Assembly: GCA_024291935.2 (NCBI GenBank)
Contig: JAGTYA010000025.1
Coordinates: forward strand, 6,593,501 to 6,657,500
Reading direction: 5' to 3'
DNA from: Okapia johnstoni
Taxonomy: Eukaryota; Chordata; Mammalia; Artiodactyla; Giraffidae
Length of the DNA stretch: 64,000 bases
This document shows, piece by piece, positions 10,916 through 21,500 of this stretch (within the stretch, counting starts at the first letter, position 1; the number at the start of each line of letters is the position of its first letter). The translations under genes and the position numbers were made by a program. The notes under the pieces were generated by a model, which saw nothing but the letters and a program-made list of their open reading frames with translations, was not told the DNA's origin and did no database searches.

Positions 10916-11764
10916 GGTGTCATGCCGGGCCCCTCCTCGGCCTCTGCAGGTATTTAGAAGGTGGTTACATTTCCTCACCCTCTTAAGTACTTGGGTGAGC
11001 TCTGCTCCTCCAGGCCTTGCAGCTGACAGAGTCCGGGGCAGCTTTGCCTGAAGACCAGGGGTGGGGGTGGGGGAGTGTAGGGGCGTTAGGGGGTGCGGGC
11101 AGGGAGATGTTCCCCTTTCTCTCTGGCCAGGCTATGAGTTCCCCGAGTGGATCCTGTGTCTGAGTGACCCCCAGCCCCATCCTGCCTGGGACACTGCTGC
11201 AGCTGGGTCCACCTCAGGTTCCCTGGGGTCCCTTGGAAGACAGAGCGTCACGGTGGCAAACAGAAGACCCTCTCCCCGTCGCTGCCTTCATGCTCTCCCC
11301 CGTGCCCAGCGGGCGGCGGCCCCGTGGGCACCTTGTCCATCACCGTGTTCAGTCCACGTGGGGCTCCATCCCTCACCGTCTGCCCTCTCTCCCCCACTCG
11401 GGCAGGGCCGCAGGATTCATACAAAATTAACTGGAGGTTCCGTTTCACAGCACCCCGCCGGATCCGGTTCCCGCCGCACCCTGTGGCTGCCCTGTCTCCT
11501 CTGTCCCCTTTCTCCCCCACCATGAAATATGCAACGCGGGGAGCACCCTGCGGGGCCTCTCTGCCCACCCCAGCTGACCGCCGGTGGTGCGGGGTCCGGA
11601 GTGAGGGAGAGTGCCGGGCGAGCTGAGTGGCTCAGGGCACTGCCACTCAGGGCTCTGGGGACTGAAGCTGCGTGTCCCCTCGGTGACGTCCTGTCCCCAG
11701 TCCACAGCCTGCCATACCCCAGAGAGAGGGACACAGAACATCTCCCCTGCTTCTTCCTCCCTCC
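10916..11764. other. Unannotated, moderately GC-rich
   Basis: Overlapping open frames on both strands (about 11060-11980) reflect GC richness. No domain or convincing splice pair seen. Confidence 0.4.
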
Positions 11765-11870
11765 CTTCATTCTGCCAATATTTTTGACCCTCCAAGTGCT
11801 GCAGCAGGTGCTGGGGACACAGTGGAGAATGACCAACAGCTCTTGCGCCTCAGGGCTCACAGGCCACCTC
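11765..11870 (-). mobile_element. L2 LINE 3' fragment
   Basis: CTTCATTCTGCCAATATTTT, CAGCAGGTGCTGGGGACACA and GTGGAGAATGACCAAC. Confidence 0.75.
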
Positions 11871-11889
11871 AACACCCACCACCCATCTT

Positions 11890-12005
11890 TCTGGATCGTG
11901 CAAAGCCACCTCCTCTGGGAAGCCTCCTCTGATAGCAGGTTGACTCTCTGTTGGGCACCATCTCATTTAATTGTCTAATTCTTGCACAGGGACGGGGCCA
12001 GAGCA
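11890..12005 (+). mobile_element. L2 LINE fragment
   Basis: CCACCTCCTCTGGGAAGCCT then CTGATAGC...ATTTAATTGTC, the L2 region upstream of its 3' end. Inverted relative to the L2 just before it. Confidence 0.6.
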
Positions 12006-12059
12006 TGTTGTTTTTTTAAAAATGAGACTATTTGGGTAGGATAATAACAATGACAATGA

Positions 12060-12275
12060 TCATGATTTTGTGTCTAGGGGCTGCCACACACAGGGCTAAA
12101 CCCTTCGGGTAGGTGATCTGATTTAATTCTCACACATTCTATAAGGAAGGTAGTGTTATTATGCCCATTTCACAGACATGACAACTGAGGCTCAGAGAGG
12201 CTTCACTGAGCTCTCCCAGTGTCTCTCAAAGAGTAAGCCAGTCAGGAGTCAAACCGGGGCATCAGGGGCTCTACT
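12060..12275 (-). mobile_element. MIR SINE (near full length)
   Basis: TGATTTAATTCTCACACA, CCCATTTCACAGACATGACA, ACTGAGGCTCAGAGAGGCTT and GTCAGGAGTCAAACC. Confidence 0.85.
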
Positions 12276-13154
12276 GCCCTAGGCTGGATGGGTGTGGAAG
12301 GAGGGGGACAGTGGAGGGCACCAAGGGAGGGGCACCACCAGGATGGAAGAGAACCCACGGTGGGAGAGGAGAGCAGCGGTGCTCAGTGGCCCAGCGAAAT
12401 ATCCAGTATTGCTAGGCTGTGGGCGCTGAGCTCGTGGTCAGGGTGGGCGGCAGGTGGTGCCCTGGCTGGGGGCTGACCTCTATGGCTTCAAACCCCCTCG
12501 ATCACCCTCAGCAATCTTCTTGCCTAAAAGTAGCTGGACTTATGGGAGGCCTGGGGCACTTTGCCAGGGTGTGTCTCAGAGGCCACTCCCTGCTGACATC
12601 AGCAGATGAGGGCAGAGGGTGTCGGGAATGGCCCACCTGGGCCTCTGTCTGGAGCCGGAACAGCCCCAGACCACAGGGCTTTGGAGCCACGGGCTGGGGC
12701 GGGAGGCCAAGCATTCTCTGAGTCAAAAGAGGGTCAAACAGGGCAGGACAAAGGCTGAAGGGGAGAGAGAAGACAGAAAGTGTCCTGGCGGCCCCAGGCT
12801 CCCCCTGGCAGACAGAGGGCACCTTTGCAGGACTGTTCCCAGGTTACATGCGCGTGGCTTCGGGCTGAGGGCATGGCTGGGCGTGCTGTCTCACACAGTT
12901 GTGTTCAAAGTCTGCTCTGATGTGAGCCGTGGTGGTGAGTTTGAGGCCTCCTGCTTCCCGTGTGTGAAATGGGTAACACCACCTGCATGCAGGAAGGTGG
13001 GTCATAAGGATGCAGAAGAGCCTAGGAAAAGGAGTGTAGCACCAGCCGGGACACGGGCCAGTGTCCCGGAAGAGTCGGATTCCAGCCTTTCCGGAAAGCA
13101 TCGCTACTTCTTCCAAAGCAGTGATGATCATACTGGAAACAACAAGAGCTGGCG
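12276..13154. other. Unannotated intronic sequence
   Basis: No repeat recognised; the 179-codon plus-strand frame is uninformative. Confidence 0.4.
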
Positions 13155-13260
13155 CTGACTGAGAAGGACGCACATACTGGGCTTCACTCATGTGCCCCAT
13201 CTCACTCGGTGTTCAAAATCTGTGTAACTGATGGGGAAATGGAGGTGTTCAGTCTCTGGG
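13155..13260 (-). mobile_element. MIR SINE fragment
   Basis: GTGCCCCATCTCACTCGGTG and TGATGGGGAAATGGAGG, diverged. Confidence 0.5.
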
Positions 13261-13289
13261 GCTGAACCCTGACACGCGGCGCTGTCCAT

Positions 13290-13515
13290 GCGCCTGGTAG
13301 ATGCTCTGTTAAGCTATTTCACTTTATCCCCATCACAGCCCAATGAGGTAGTCACTGGTATTTTCCCACTTTTCAGATGATAAAACTGAGGCACAGAGAG
13401 GCTGAGTAACTTGCCTAGAAACACACAGCTGTCAAACGGCCCGGCTGGGATTTGAATTCCAGTCGTCCAAGTCCAAGTCCAAGGGTCGCGTTACACCTGT
13501 CGGTCCTTCCTCAAA
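13290..13515 (-). mobile_element. MIR SINE (near full length)
   Basis: GATGATAAAACTGAGGCACA, GAGTAACTTGCCTAG, ACACACAGCTGTCAAACGG and GGGATTTGAATTCCAG. The right end carries a three-copy CCAAGT expansion at about 13468-13485. Confidence 0.9.
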
Positions 13516-13609
13516 CCTTTACCAGCTCCGCCTGCAACCTGGGGGATCCCTCAGGGCAGCAACGTAGCAGGGGCTCTGGTTAATCCCGCTATGGTCCCCT
13601 CCTCAGGGA

Positions 13610-13735
13610 CCTTTCCCATCAGACAGCTCACTTGATGCTCATGAAATACTAGGAAACCAAGGTCCAGCGAGGTCAGACAAAAGTCTCAAAGGCGTACAAT
13701 TGACAGGTGGCAGAGCTATAGTCTTTATCGCTTCC
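13610..13735 (-). mobile_element. MIR SINE fragment
   Basis: TAGGAAACCAAGGTCCAGCG and TTGACAGGTGGCAGAGCTAT. Confidence 0.65.
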
Positions 13736-13844
13736 ATTTTACAGATGAGAAAACAAAGTCTCCTTTATTTTTCTTTTCACATAATGCCTCACTTCTTGCA
13801 GCGCACCAGCAGTCTGGGGAATTCCATCTAAGAAACGCTGCTCT

Positions 13845-13990
13845 GTGCCACATCACGTGCTTTCCCTTATCTTTCCTCCATGGCCAAGTTCAAATACTGC
13901 CTCCTCCAGGAAGTCCACCCACCTCACTTCTCTGATCCCTGGGGCCCTTGGCTGCACTAGATCTGGGATTTGCTGTTGCGGCTGCTCATC
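13845..13990 (+). mobile_element. L2 LINE fragment
   Basis: CCAAGTTCAAATACTGCCTC and CTCCAGGAAGTCCACCC are L2 (cf. CTCAAATGTCACCTCC). Confidence 0.7.
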
Positions 13991-14064
13991 CACTTGAGAG
14001 CTGATCTCTGTGGACCAGGGACTCAGTGGCCACATCTCAGGGTTTTATGGGACAGTTATCCACC

Positions 14065-14145
14065 CTTCTCTATGTCAGGCACCAGGCTGGGAGCTGGGTG
14101 TTCAGAGAGGACCAGGACGGGGCTCCTGTCCTTAGGCACGCACCT
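14065..14145 (-). mobile_element. L2 LINE 3' fragment
   Basis: TGTCAGGCACCAGGCTGGGA then GCTCCTGTCCTTAGG, antisense L2 end. Confidence 0.55.
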
Positions 14146-14439
14146 GCTGCCCCCAGCCCTGGAGTGTGGCTGTGAGTCACTCAGTGTCCCAGAGCGGGTG
14201 CTGGCTCAGTGAGGGACCGCCTGGCCCCAGCCGAATGGCGAGGCCCACGGGCAGCCTCTGCAGGGAGTGCGTTCAGGGTTAGTGCCTGGCAGTGCCCAGG
14301 GCGTGGGGGCTGGAGTCACGAGATGGTGTGGCTGGGATCTTCGGCCTCAAATTTGTCGCCTGTCAGTGGGGGTGAGATTTCAGACACTGTCTGCCTCCCA
14401 GATTGTGGTCTATCCCTGGAGGAGGATTGTCATCCACTC

Positions 14440-14580
14440 TCTTTAGAATAATAATGCCTGCCACACATTGAGCACCTACTGTATGTATGCTTGGGCTTCC
14501 ACTAGGCACTGTGAGAAAAGCATTAGCCCCATTTTCCAGAGGAAGAAACTGAGGTGCCAGGGCAGAGTGCCTCACACCTG
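14440..14580 (-). mobile_element. MIR SINE
   Basis: TTGAGCACCTACTGTATGTA, CCCATTTTCCAGAGGAAGAA and ACTGAGGTGCCAGGGC. Confidence 0.8.
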
Positions 14581-14787
14581 AGCCTGAGGGGTGTATGTAA
14601 GGAATGCTTCTCTCTCGCGGTGAGGGGAAGGTGACTATGGGGAGGGGACCCAAACTCTGAGCTCTGGTGCTCAGGGTACACTGCTGTCTTTCCTCTCTGC
14701 CCTGCAGCAGACAACCTGGCATTGGTCCCCTCCAGGGGAGCCCCCAGAAGGCTGAAACCTCCCCTCTCTGGAGATCACAGGCCTGCT

Positions 14788-14998
14788 CATTGGTGGCACT
14801 AGTGGTAAAGAACCGTTTGGCAATGCAGGAGACATAAAAGATGAGGGTTCAATCCCTGGGTTGGGAAGATCCCCTGGAGAAGGAAAAGGCAATCCACTCC
14901 AGTATTCATGCCTGGGAAATCTCACGGACAGAGGAGCCTGGCAGGCTACAGTCCATAGAGTTGCAGAGAGTTGCACATGACTAAAGCGACTTAACACG
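14788..14998 (+). mobile_element. Bov-tA SINE
   Basis: TGGTGGCACTAGTGGTAAAG head, GGTTGGGAAGATCCCCTGGA body and GACTAAAGCGACTTAACACG end. This is the insertion nearest the coding exon (about 320 bp into the downstream intron). No clean duplication seen. Confidence 0.95.
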
Positions 14999-15138
14999 CA
15001 TACACAAGAAAGCCCCATGCCATCTTCAAGGTATGACACACATGGGCGTCTGTCACCTTTCCCATGATGGCCCAACTTCCTGCCTATCTGTCATCCTAGA
15101 AGCTTCATGGCTACTCCAGACTGAGGCATCCCCAGTCA

Positions 15139-15738
<600 letters not shown>

Positions 15739-15766
<28 letters not shown>

Positions 15767-15801
15767 TCAGTGGGGCCCATGCTGCTTCCAGGAGCTGGCA
15801 T
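15739..15801 (-). promoter_or_regulatory. uORF of 20 codons in ATP2B2 5'UTR
   Basis: Opens immediately after the start-stop uORF, has a second in-frame ATG at codon 8 and terminates at TGA (15741-15739) well before the main start codon. Its peptide has no recognisable domain. It would be expected to lower initiation at the main ATG or to allow reinitiation. Confidence 0.5.
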
Positions 15802-15807
15802 CTACAT
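15802..15807 (-). promoter_or_regulatory. Start-stop uORF (ATGTAG)
   Basis: An ATG followed directly by TAG, with A at -3, lies 18 nt into the putative exon. Minimal start-stop uORFs are known in other genes to stall or capture ribosomes; that role here is inference. Confidence 0.5.
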
Positions 15808-15825
15808 GGTCAGGGGTGGGGGCTC

Positions 15826-15857
15826 CTGCAGGGACAAGCACAGTGGTGACAAGGGTC
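15826..15857 (-). promoter_or_regulatory. ATP2B2: ATP2B2 3' splice site with branch point
   Basis: Read on the minus strand, the sequence has CCTGACC (a consensus branch site, branch A at 15856), then a pyrimidine-rich run ending TTGTCCCTGCAG, with the exon starting at 15825. Branch-to-exon spacing is about 31 nt, which is typical for mammals. This supports a spliced upstream non-coding exon. Confidence 0.75.
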
Positions 15858-15906
15858 AGGCGCCAGAGGCCTCAGGGGACAGGTGCTCAGGAAGGTACTC
15901 AGGCAC

Positions 15907-15927
15907 CACACACACACACACACACAC
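15907..15927 (-). repeat. (CA)10 / transcript (UG)10 microsatellite
   Basis: Ten CA units on the plus strand. In the ATP2B2 pre-mRNA this reads as (UG)10 ending 81 nt upstream of the exon. It begins a longer CA-rich stretch reaching about 16400. Confidence 0.9.
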
Positions 15928-16400
15928 CCTACCCCAAATAACACCCACTACACATACACACAGCTGGATGCTGATGTTCATATAACAGCCCATCGTGTGC
16001 CAGCACACGCTGTAAACCCAAACGTACTGACACCCACCGGGCGCTCCATGCTATCCTTCCCCCAGGTACAGCCCAATGCATCCTTATAACACACTCTAAC
16101 CCTAAGAGCCCACTGTGCACACACTGACCTCATGACATGAACCCTGGTGTGCACACACTCTCTGACACACAGCCCAGGATGCAACACCCTACACTCCTAC
16201 TTCAGGGCTTAACCAAAGCCACACACACCCTCCCAACACAGGGCCCCTCTTTGAACACACCCTGGTGGACACCCCTTCCCACCATGCACACTGTCACACG
16301 TAGTCACATTTACAGGTGTCATCTTAACAGCCCCACTTCCTCCCCTCAGGAACACCCGTGCTCACAGCACTGTTTACACACATGCCATGCCCACACAATC
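15928..16400. repeat. Degenerate CA-rich low-complexity tract
   Basis: About 470 bp of imperfect ACAC/CACACT/ACCC sequence next to the perfect (CA)10. Open frames through it are compositional. No interspersed repeat was recognised. Confidence 0.6.
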
Positions 16401-16665
16401 AGGGCACAACCCCCTCCCCCAAAGCTCACAGCTCCCAGGCTCCCCCCGCAGCACAGATGCTTCCCTTGTCCAGGTCTCCTGTGTCTGCTGATACACACTG
16501 TTTTCCTCATAGGCATGGGGATGGAAGAAAGCCCCCACCTCCACCTGCAGCCTGAAAGCACACTGATCAAGGCCCTCGTGTCCTGGCCAGAAGATCCAGC
16601 TCATGTACATTCAACAGGATGTCACCGTGGCCGTCAGCATGAGCTGGGCTCCAAAGAACCCTCAC

Positions 16666-16760
16666 CTGGGGCCCCTGCAGTCCAGCACCACGGATAGCAG
16701 CTGCCACGTCCCTCGGGGAGCACTGCGCACCGGCAGCTTCTCCTGGCCCGCCCGGCCACC
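16666..16760 (-). other. Possible upstream non-coding exon (speculative)
   Basis: On the minus strand a GC-rich segment ends GCCCCAG|GTGAGG (last exonic base 16666), a strong donor match. No equally convincing acceptor or promoter defines its left boundary, so the end given here is arbitrary. Confidence 0.2.
16681..16701 (+). promoter_or_regulatory. RE1/NRSE-like (REST) element
   Basis: The 21-bp site contains CAGCACCACGGA followed by TAGC, agreeing with the classical NRSE at about 17 of 21 positions by eye. The left half is nearly perfect; the right half has GGATAG where the consensus has GGACAG. It lies about 0.86 kb upstream of the ATP2B2 coding exon, in a gene whose product is enriched in neurons and sensory cells. 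Confidence 0.4.
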
Positions 16761-17059
16761 CTTGCAGGAGTGTGGCATCTGTGAGGCTGCCAGGAGAGAA
16801 CCCAATCCACCCAGACACCCAACACCAGTGGCCAAGGCCCCGGCAAGCGTTGGGTGACAAAGGGCCTCTGCTGAGCTCGGCCGGGCCTGGCACGGGGACT
16901 GGCCCCACCCAGCAGGCATGGACAGCTGGCCATCCGAGGTCCAGGACAATGAGGGGGAAGGGGTGCGGGCAGGCAGATGGGACTGAGCCCTCACCCCGGC
17001 CCTGACCCCACCCATGTGTCCCCTCCCCTGCCCCTTCTCTTTCCTTCACAATCCTTTCC

Positions 17060-17225
17060 CACTGCACAGAATTTTAGAGCTGGAGGTAATTTCAGGGTTC
17101 CTCTCATTTTTCCAGGGAGGAACTTGAAGGTCAGAGAGGGAAAAGAACTTGTCCAGGGACACACAGAGCAAAGGTGGTCGGAGCCCAGAGATGGCCTGGA
17201 TCTCCCGACTCCCAGCCCGTTGCTC
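17060..17225 (-). mobile_element. MIR/L3-like ancient repeat
   Basis: AGAGCTGGAGGTAATTTCAG, AGGGAGGAACTTGAAGGTCA and ACTTGTCCAGGGACACACAG resemble an antisense ancient SINE/LINE end. Family uncertain. The CTCF motif follows it. Confidence 0.5.
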
Positions 17226-17234
17226 TTTCCCCTC

Positions 17235-17248
17235 CCACTAGGGGGCGC
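17235..17248 (+). promoter_or_regulatory. CTCF core motif
   Basis: CCACTAGGGGGCGC matches every position of the CTCF core consensus (CCASYAGRKGGCRS). Forward orientation, about 1.4 kb upstream of the coding exon. Confidence 0.6.
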
Positions 17249-17289
17249 TCCCTCCTTTGTCGCTGAAGACCAGGATCGAGGCGGAGGAA

Positions 17290-17430
17290 CAACCACAGGA
17301 TTCTAAATCACAGCAACCCGGGTTCAAATCTGAGCTCTCTCAAGCCCCTGCTGTGGGGTCCTAGGCGAGTCCCTTCACTTTTGCGAGGCTCGGTTTCTTC
17401 GTCTATAAAAGAAGTCAGTCTCCCCTGGCC
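17290..17430 (+). mobile_element. MIR SINE
   Basis: ACCCGGGTTCAAATCTGAGC, GTCCTAGGCGAGTCCCTTCA and CTCGGTTTCTTCGTCTATAA. Confidence 0.8.
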
Positions 17431-17869
17431 CCCTTTGACCTCTCAGTTTACTGGAAACTAATTATGAACCATGTTCAAATCCAGTGTGTGTCCACTCGGG
17501 GTACGGGGCTTCCCAGCCTGGAGCAGGGGGTGCTGGAGCCACAGGAGAAGCCTGTCATACCTCAGAGGAGGGCCCTTCACTCAAGGATGCAGTAGGAAGC
17601 CTGGTTTTCACACTGGAGCCAACCCGTATCGTGTGGAGTAGAACTTACAATGGACTTGATGCCTTAAGCAGAGGCACGAGACACCAAAGAAGGCGTGTGC
17701 TTGGGGCTCCCACCCACAGTCCTGCAGGAACACTCAGGGTCGTCGGCCACCCCAACACACACTGCTCCCAGAACCCATAAGTTTGGACCCCAATGGTACA
17801 TCTCTGACAGGAGCAGGTGAGGCAAGGACCAACCAGGGCTGTGTGCAGAGATGCTGTGGAGGTTAACTG

Positions 17870-18080
17870 GAGGGGCTCTGGAAGACACAGCCTCTGGGCT
17901 CAAGTTCTGCCACCTCTCAGCAGAATGGGAGGCAAATTAACTTCAGTTTCATTATCTTACAACAAAAAAGCAGGGAGAGTAATAGTATCTACCTCGTAGT
18001 TATTATGAGGCTTAAATGCATTATTTCATGCAGAATATTTAGAATCAAGACAAGCACATGGTAAGCACTAATTCTTGTGA
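17870..18080 (+). mobile_element. MIR SINE
   Basis: CTTCAGTTTCATTATCTTAC, AGTAATAGTATCTACCTCGT, TATGAGGCTTAAATGC and CACATGGTAAGCACTAAT. First half of a tail-to-tail MIR pair. Confidence 0.85.
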
Positions 18081-18084
18081 CTAT

Positions 18085-18265
18085 CACCAATCCACACAAG
18101 CACTTTTTGAGATAGATAGTCTTATTATTCCCTAGAACACGCACGGCAACCGAGACCAAGAGAGGTGAAGTCACTCGTCCAAGGTCACAGAGTTAGCAAG
18201 TGGCAGAGCTGGGATTTGAACCCAGGTGATCTGGATCCAGAGACATATTCTTAATCAGGAGGCGT
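18085..18265 (-). mobile_element. MIR SINE
   Basis: GAGAGGTGAAGTCACTCGTC, CAAGGTCACAGAGTTAGCAA and GGGATTTGAACCCAGGTGAT. About 5 bp from the MIR on its left, in the opposite orientation. Confidence 0.9.
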
Positions 18266-18274
18266 TGGTGCCTT

Positions 18275-18360
18275 CTCTGGTAGTATCTCCCTCATGGGGC
18301 TCTTACAATGCTTAAACGAAGTGCCATATGTGAATGAAAGTGCTTCGCAAACCACAAGGG
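18275..18360 (+). mobile_element. MIR SINE tail fragment
   Basis: GGTAGTATCTCCCTCATGGG and GTGAATGAAAGTGCTTCGCA, the MIR 3' half. Confidence 0.6.
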
Positions 18361-18569
18361 ACCCTCTAACCCTGAGGTGCTGTTTTCTATCTGTCCTGTT
18401 GCTACCTTCGGCATGGCTTACAGGCACAGATAATTACATCTCTGACACCACGAGCTATGAGAACCGTTAGCAGTAATTATATCTGTGATGACAACAGTAG
18501 GCATCAGTTAATGGGCGACTGGTGATTTTAATGGCTGTTGTGTGAAGATGAACAATGATCTTCAACCAT

Positions 18570-18755
18570 TTATGCATCCACCCTCCCATCTGTCCGTCCA
18601 TCCATCCTTCCAATCATCCATTCATTAACTGTGCTGTGGGCACCTACTTTGTGCCATGCAGTGGATAATCCAGACATAGGTCCTGCCCTCCAGAAGCTGA
18701 CAAGGGACAAGAGAGACAATCAAAAGACCTGTTATAACATGATGGGTTTGCCACA
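18570..18755 (-). mobile_element. L2 LINE 3' fragment with (ATCC)n
   Basis: An ATCC/TCCA microsatellite (about 18575-18620) has grown at the L2 terminus, followed by GGGCACCTACTTTGTGCCAT and CCTGCCCTCCAGAAGCTGAC. Confidence 0.8.
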
Positions 18756-18869
18756 ACAGGGAGTCAGTCCCAGATGCTGTGGATAGCTAGAGCAGGAAGA
18801 TGTGATCGGGCCAGGGTATCAGGGAAGACTTTTCTCTTAATATGAGTAGGGAATATTCTTCCCCTGCAG

Positions 18870-19000
18870 GAGGATGGGCTGCGTGACTTTGGAGAAGTCA
18901 CCTAACCTCTCTGGGGCTCATCTGCCTAGTGAGGTTGGCCCATCTGCCTTACTAGTTGCTGTAAGAACCCACTGAGACCCGGTATATGGGTCTCTCTGCA
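18870..19000 (+). mobile_element. MIR SINE
   Basis: GCTGCGTGACTTTGGAGAAG, TCACCTAACCTCTCTGGGGC and GTTGCTGTAAGAACC. Confidence 0.75.
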
Positions 19001-19187
19001 GCTCCTGGCCCCTGGAGCAGCCACTCTGCAGTAAACTGGCTTCTGTGCCTCCTCCCACCTCCCTCCTACCTACCCCTCCTGTTACTGGCAAGTGCACCTC
19101 CTTCAAGGTTGCGACGAGGTTCATTTGCAGCCAGATCTCAACCACATACTGACAGTCACCCCTGTCCTAATTAATGGGCACACAGGC

Positions 19188-19548
19188 TGCTATGGACTGA
19201 ATGTGTCCCCCTGCTCCAAGTTCAAATGTTGAAGGTCTTAATTCCCATTGTGATGGTGTTTGGAATGGGGCATTTGGGAGGTAATTAGGTCATGAGGGTG
19301 CAGCCCTCGTGAATGGGACTAGCCTTCTTATAAAAAGAGACATGAGAGAGACGATCTTTCTTGACTGTGTGAGGACAGTGAGGAGATGGCCATCTGTAAG
19401 TCAGGAAGTGGGTTCTCACCAGGAACTGAATCTGCCGGTAACTTGATCTTGGACTTCCCAGCCTCCAGCACTATGAGAAAAAAAATTTCTGTTGTTTAAG
19501 CTGTTCAGTCTATGATATTTTGTTATATAGCAACCCAAGCTAAGGCAT
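19188..19548 (+). mobile_element. MLT1-type MaLR solo LTR
   Basis: Near-complete ancient LTR: GCTATGGACTGAATGTGTCC at the left, TAGGTCATGAGGGTGCAGCC, a TTATAAAAAGAG promoter-like box, CTGTGTGAGGACAGTGAGGA and GATATTTTGTTATATAGCAA at the right. No internal viral sequence. Confidence 0.85.
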
Positions 19549-19549
19549 G

Positions 19550-19655
19550 GGCCTGTGCAGGGCAGAGAGCCAGTCCTGGGCCCAGAGAGGTTAAGCAACA
19601 CACTAGGGGTCACACAGCCAACTGGGGCCACAGCCCATTGAAAAGCTCCTCCCTG
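19550..19655 (-). mobile_element. MIR SINE fragment
   Basis: CCCAGAGAGGTTAAGCAACA and GGGGTCACACAGCCAACTGG, abutting the MLT1 end. Confidence 0.7.
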
Positions 19656-19664
19656 TTTTCCAAG

Positions 19665-19790
19665 CTCCTGCTGTGTGACCTTGACCAAGCCTCGTTCCTG
19701 CCTGGGCCTGTTTCCCATGTGGAAAGTGAAGAGACTGGAGTAGTGTTCTCTGGGGTCCCTTCTGGCTCTGATACAACAGCCCCTTTGGAC
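19665..19790 (+). mobile_element. MIR SINE fragment
   Basis: CTGCTGTGTGACCTTGACCA, GCCTGGGCCTGTTTCCCATG and TCTGGGGTCCCTTCTGG. Confidence 0.7.
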
Positions 19791-20103
19791 TCCAGGAGAA
19801 CGTTCTGACAATATTGGGTTTGTGCATTTCAGTTTCATCTTATTAGCATTTAAATGGCTCTGTACTGTTATACTTCAATGACTCAAGAGTAGGTTAGGGG
19901 CACCTTAATAAAAAGTCTTTGCCAGGAGAGACTGGCAGAGGAAAGAGCAATTCTTTTTTTTTGGAGTTAATTTAAGAAAAAAGAAATCCATCTTTCAAAG
20001 GAAGGATTTTATTTTTTTAAAAAAACAACCCCAAACCTAAACCAACAGCTTTTCAAACCCTAACTGAAGGATGGTAGCTGGGACACTGCAAATGAATTAG
20101 ACG

Positions 20104-20113
20104 CTAAAAATAA
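20104..20113. promoter_or_regulatory. MEF2 motif
   Basis: CTAAAAATAA in the AT-rich, repeat-free island 19.8-21.1 kb, which holds a second consensus site at 21035. Confidence 0.3.
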
Positions 20114-21034
20114 CTTTCGGATGCCAAATCCTTCTGTTTTCAGATGTGCTGAATTTAAATGCCACCTTAATATGTATTTATAAAGTCACTCTTTAGTTTG
20201 AATCTTCCCCGGCACCAGTGAATGAGAGATGTGGGGACACAGACCCCATGTGGAGATCCCTGATGACGAGGCCTGACGCTGACAGATGGGGGTTCTGAGA
20301 TTTGGGGTGAGGTGGGGGGCAAGGCTCCTAACCCTTCCCTGTCCATCCGTCTCATCTTCCCGGAACAGAGCCAGCCCCACAGCCTCCCTCTTAGGGCCGG
20401 GTGAGGACTCAACTGAGATGGAACTTGGCCTGGTGAGAGGGAGACTCGTTAAACAGTGACTGTTCTGATGATGCTAACTTAACTCACTCCCCTCCTCTAT
20501 CTGCTCAACCAGACTGTCCCCATGCTGCTGTCTTTAACACAGGTCTCAGGCCGACGGTGTCCATCCCCACAAGGCACCCAGCACAGCTTGGAAGGCTGGG
20601 GAGGGTCCCGCTTGTAGGCACAGCTCGCAGGGCTAGTCTCCCCTCTGCTCTGGTCTTGACTAATCCCCAGACAGGACATTTTCTTTCCTCTCCTGGATGC
20701 AAATTCTGGCCTTTCAGTAGCCCCTCCGCACACCCCACTCCAGCCAAGGGGACCCTCCTGCTGGGTGCTGACCAGGGTGAGACAGGGGAACTTGGCTGGC
20801 AGCTGGGGAGAGCGGGACACTGCTCCTCCCTCAGCCTCTCTGGACAGTCGGGGGCGGGGGTGTAGTTATTGCCTTAGCCGCTCCTCTCCAAGAGAGGGAA
20901 GGTCCTTTGTGTGTGTGTGCGCGCGCATCAAAGCTCACAATGACTATCTCGGCTTTGAATTCTCACGGTCAAGGAGAGAGAACGGGGAAAGAGGAAGGGA
21001 ACTGAAAATGAATACCTCAGAAGCAAGTTTAGTG

Positions 21035-21044
21035 CTATTTTTAG
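21035..21044. promoter_or_regulatory. MEF2 motif (optimal)
   Basis: CTATTTTTAG is the optimal MEF2 sequence. It lies 0.9 kb from another consensus site in the same repeat-poor island. Confidence 0.35.
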
Positions 21045-21329
21045 AAAACTCTTATCCTGTTAACCAGAAAAGGAAAATCTAAAAAAAAAAAAAACCCACA
21101 GAAACAGCCATGCATTAGCCTCAAAGGCACAGATGGCAGAAGCAGGGACAGGGGGTGGGTTGTTAGGGACTTGGGGTTTCTCACATAGCTTCCCAGCCTC
21201 CTGCCTGAATTGAAGGAGGGTGGGTCCCCTGACCACCAGTGTCAGCTCTCTCCACTGCCCCTTGTTCTCCACAGGAGCTTCCAGTGTTGGATGGTAGGAA
21301 ACCCCCACATGTCTGGTCCTCTGGGTGCC

Positions 21330-21500
21330 TCACATACCCATTCTTCCAGTCACTCATCCATCTATCTATTCATCCATCGATCCATCCATCCATCCAGCTA
21401 CCTATTCAATAAAAAGCTGCATCTCAAGCCCTGCCTCAGGCATTGGGATTCTGGAGAGAGCAAGGGAGGTGCACAGAGCCCCTTTCTAGCTGTTGACGGT
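21330..21500 (-). mobile_element. L2 LINE 3' fragment with (ATCC)n
   Basis: TCATCCATCTATCTATTCAT and CCATCGATCCATCCATCCAT expand the antisense L2 tail (21350-21400), then CAGGCATTGGGATTCTGGAG. Confidence 0.7.

Larger units (their letters stand above)
19795..21110. other. Repeat-poor AT-rich island
   Basis: Not assignable to a repeat. Contains two MEF2 consensus sites, T- and A-runs (19950-20030, 21080-21095) and a short TGTGTGTGCGCGCGC stretch at about 20907-20925. Candidate regulatory sequence. Confidence 0.3.

Noticed and set aside
16137..16697. 186-codon plus-strand frame upstream of the ATP2B2 exon
   Set aside because: Runs through the CA-rich tract (His/Thr/Pro-rich) and is antisense to the gene.
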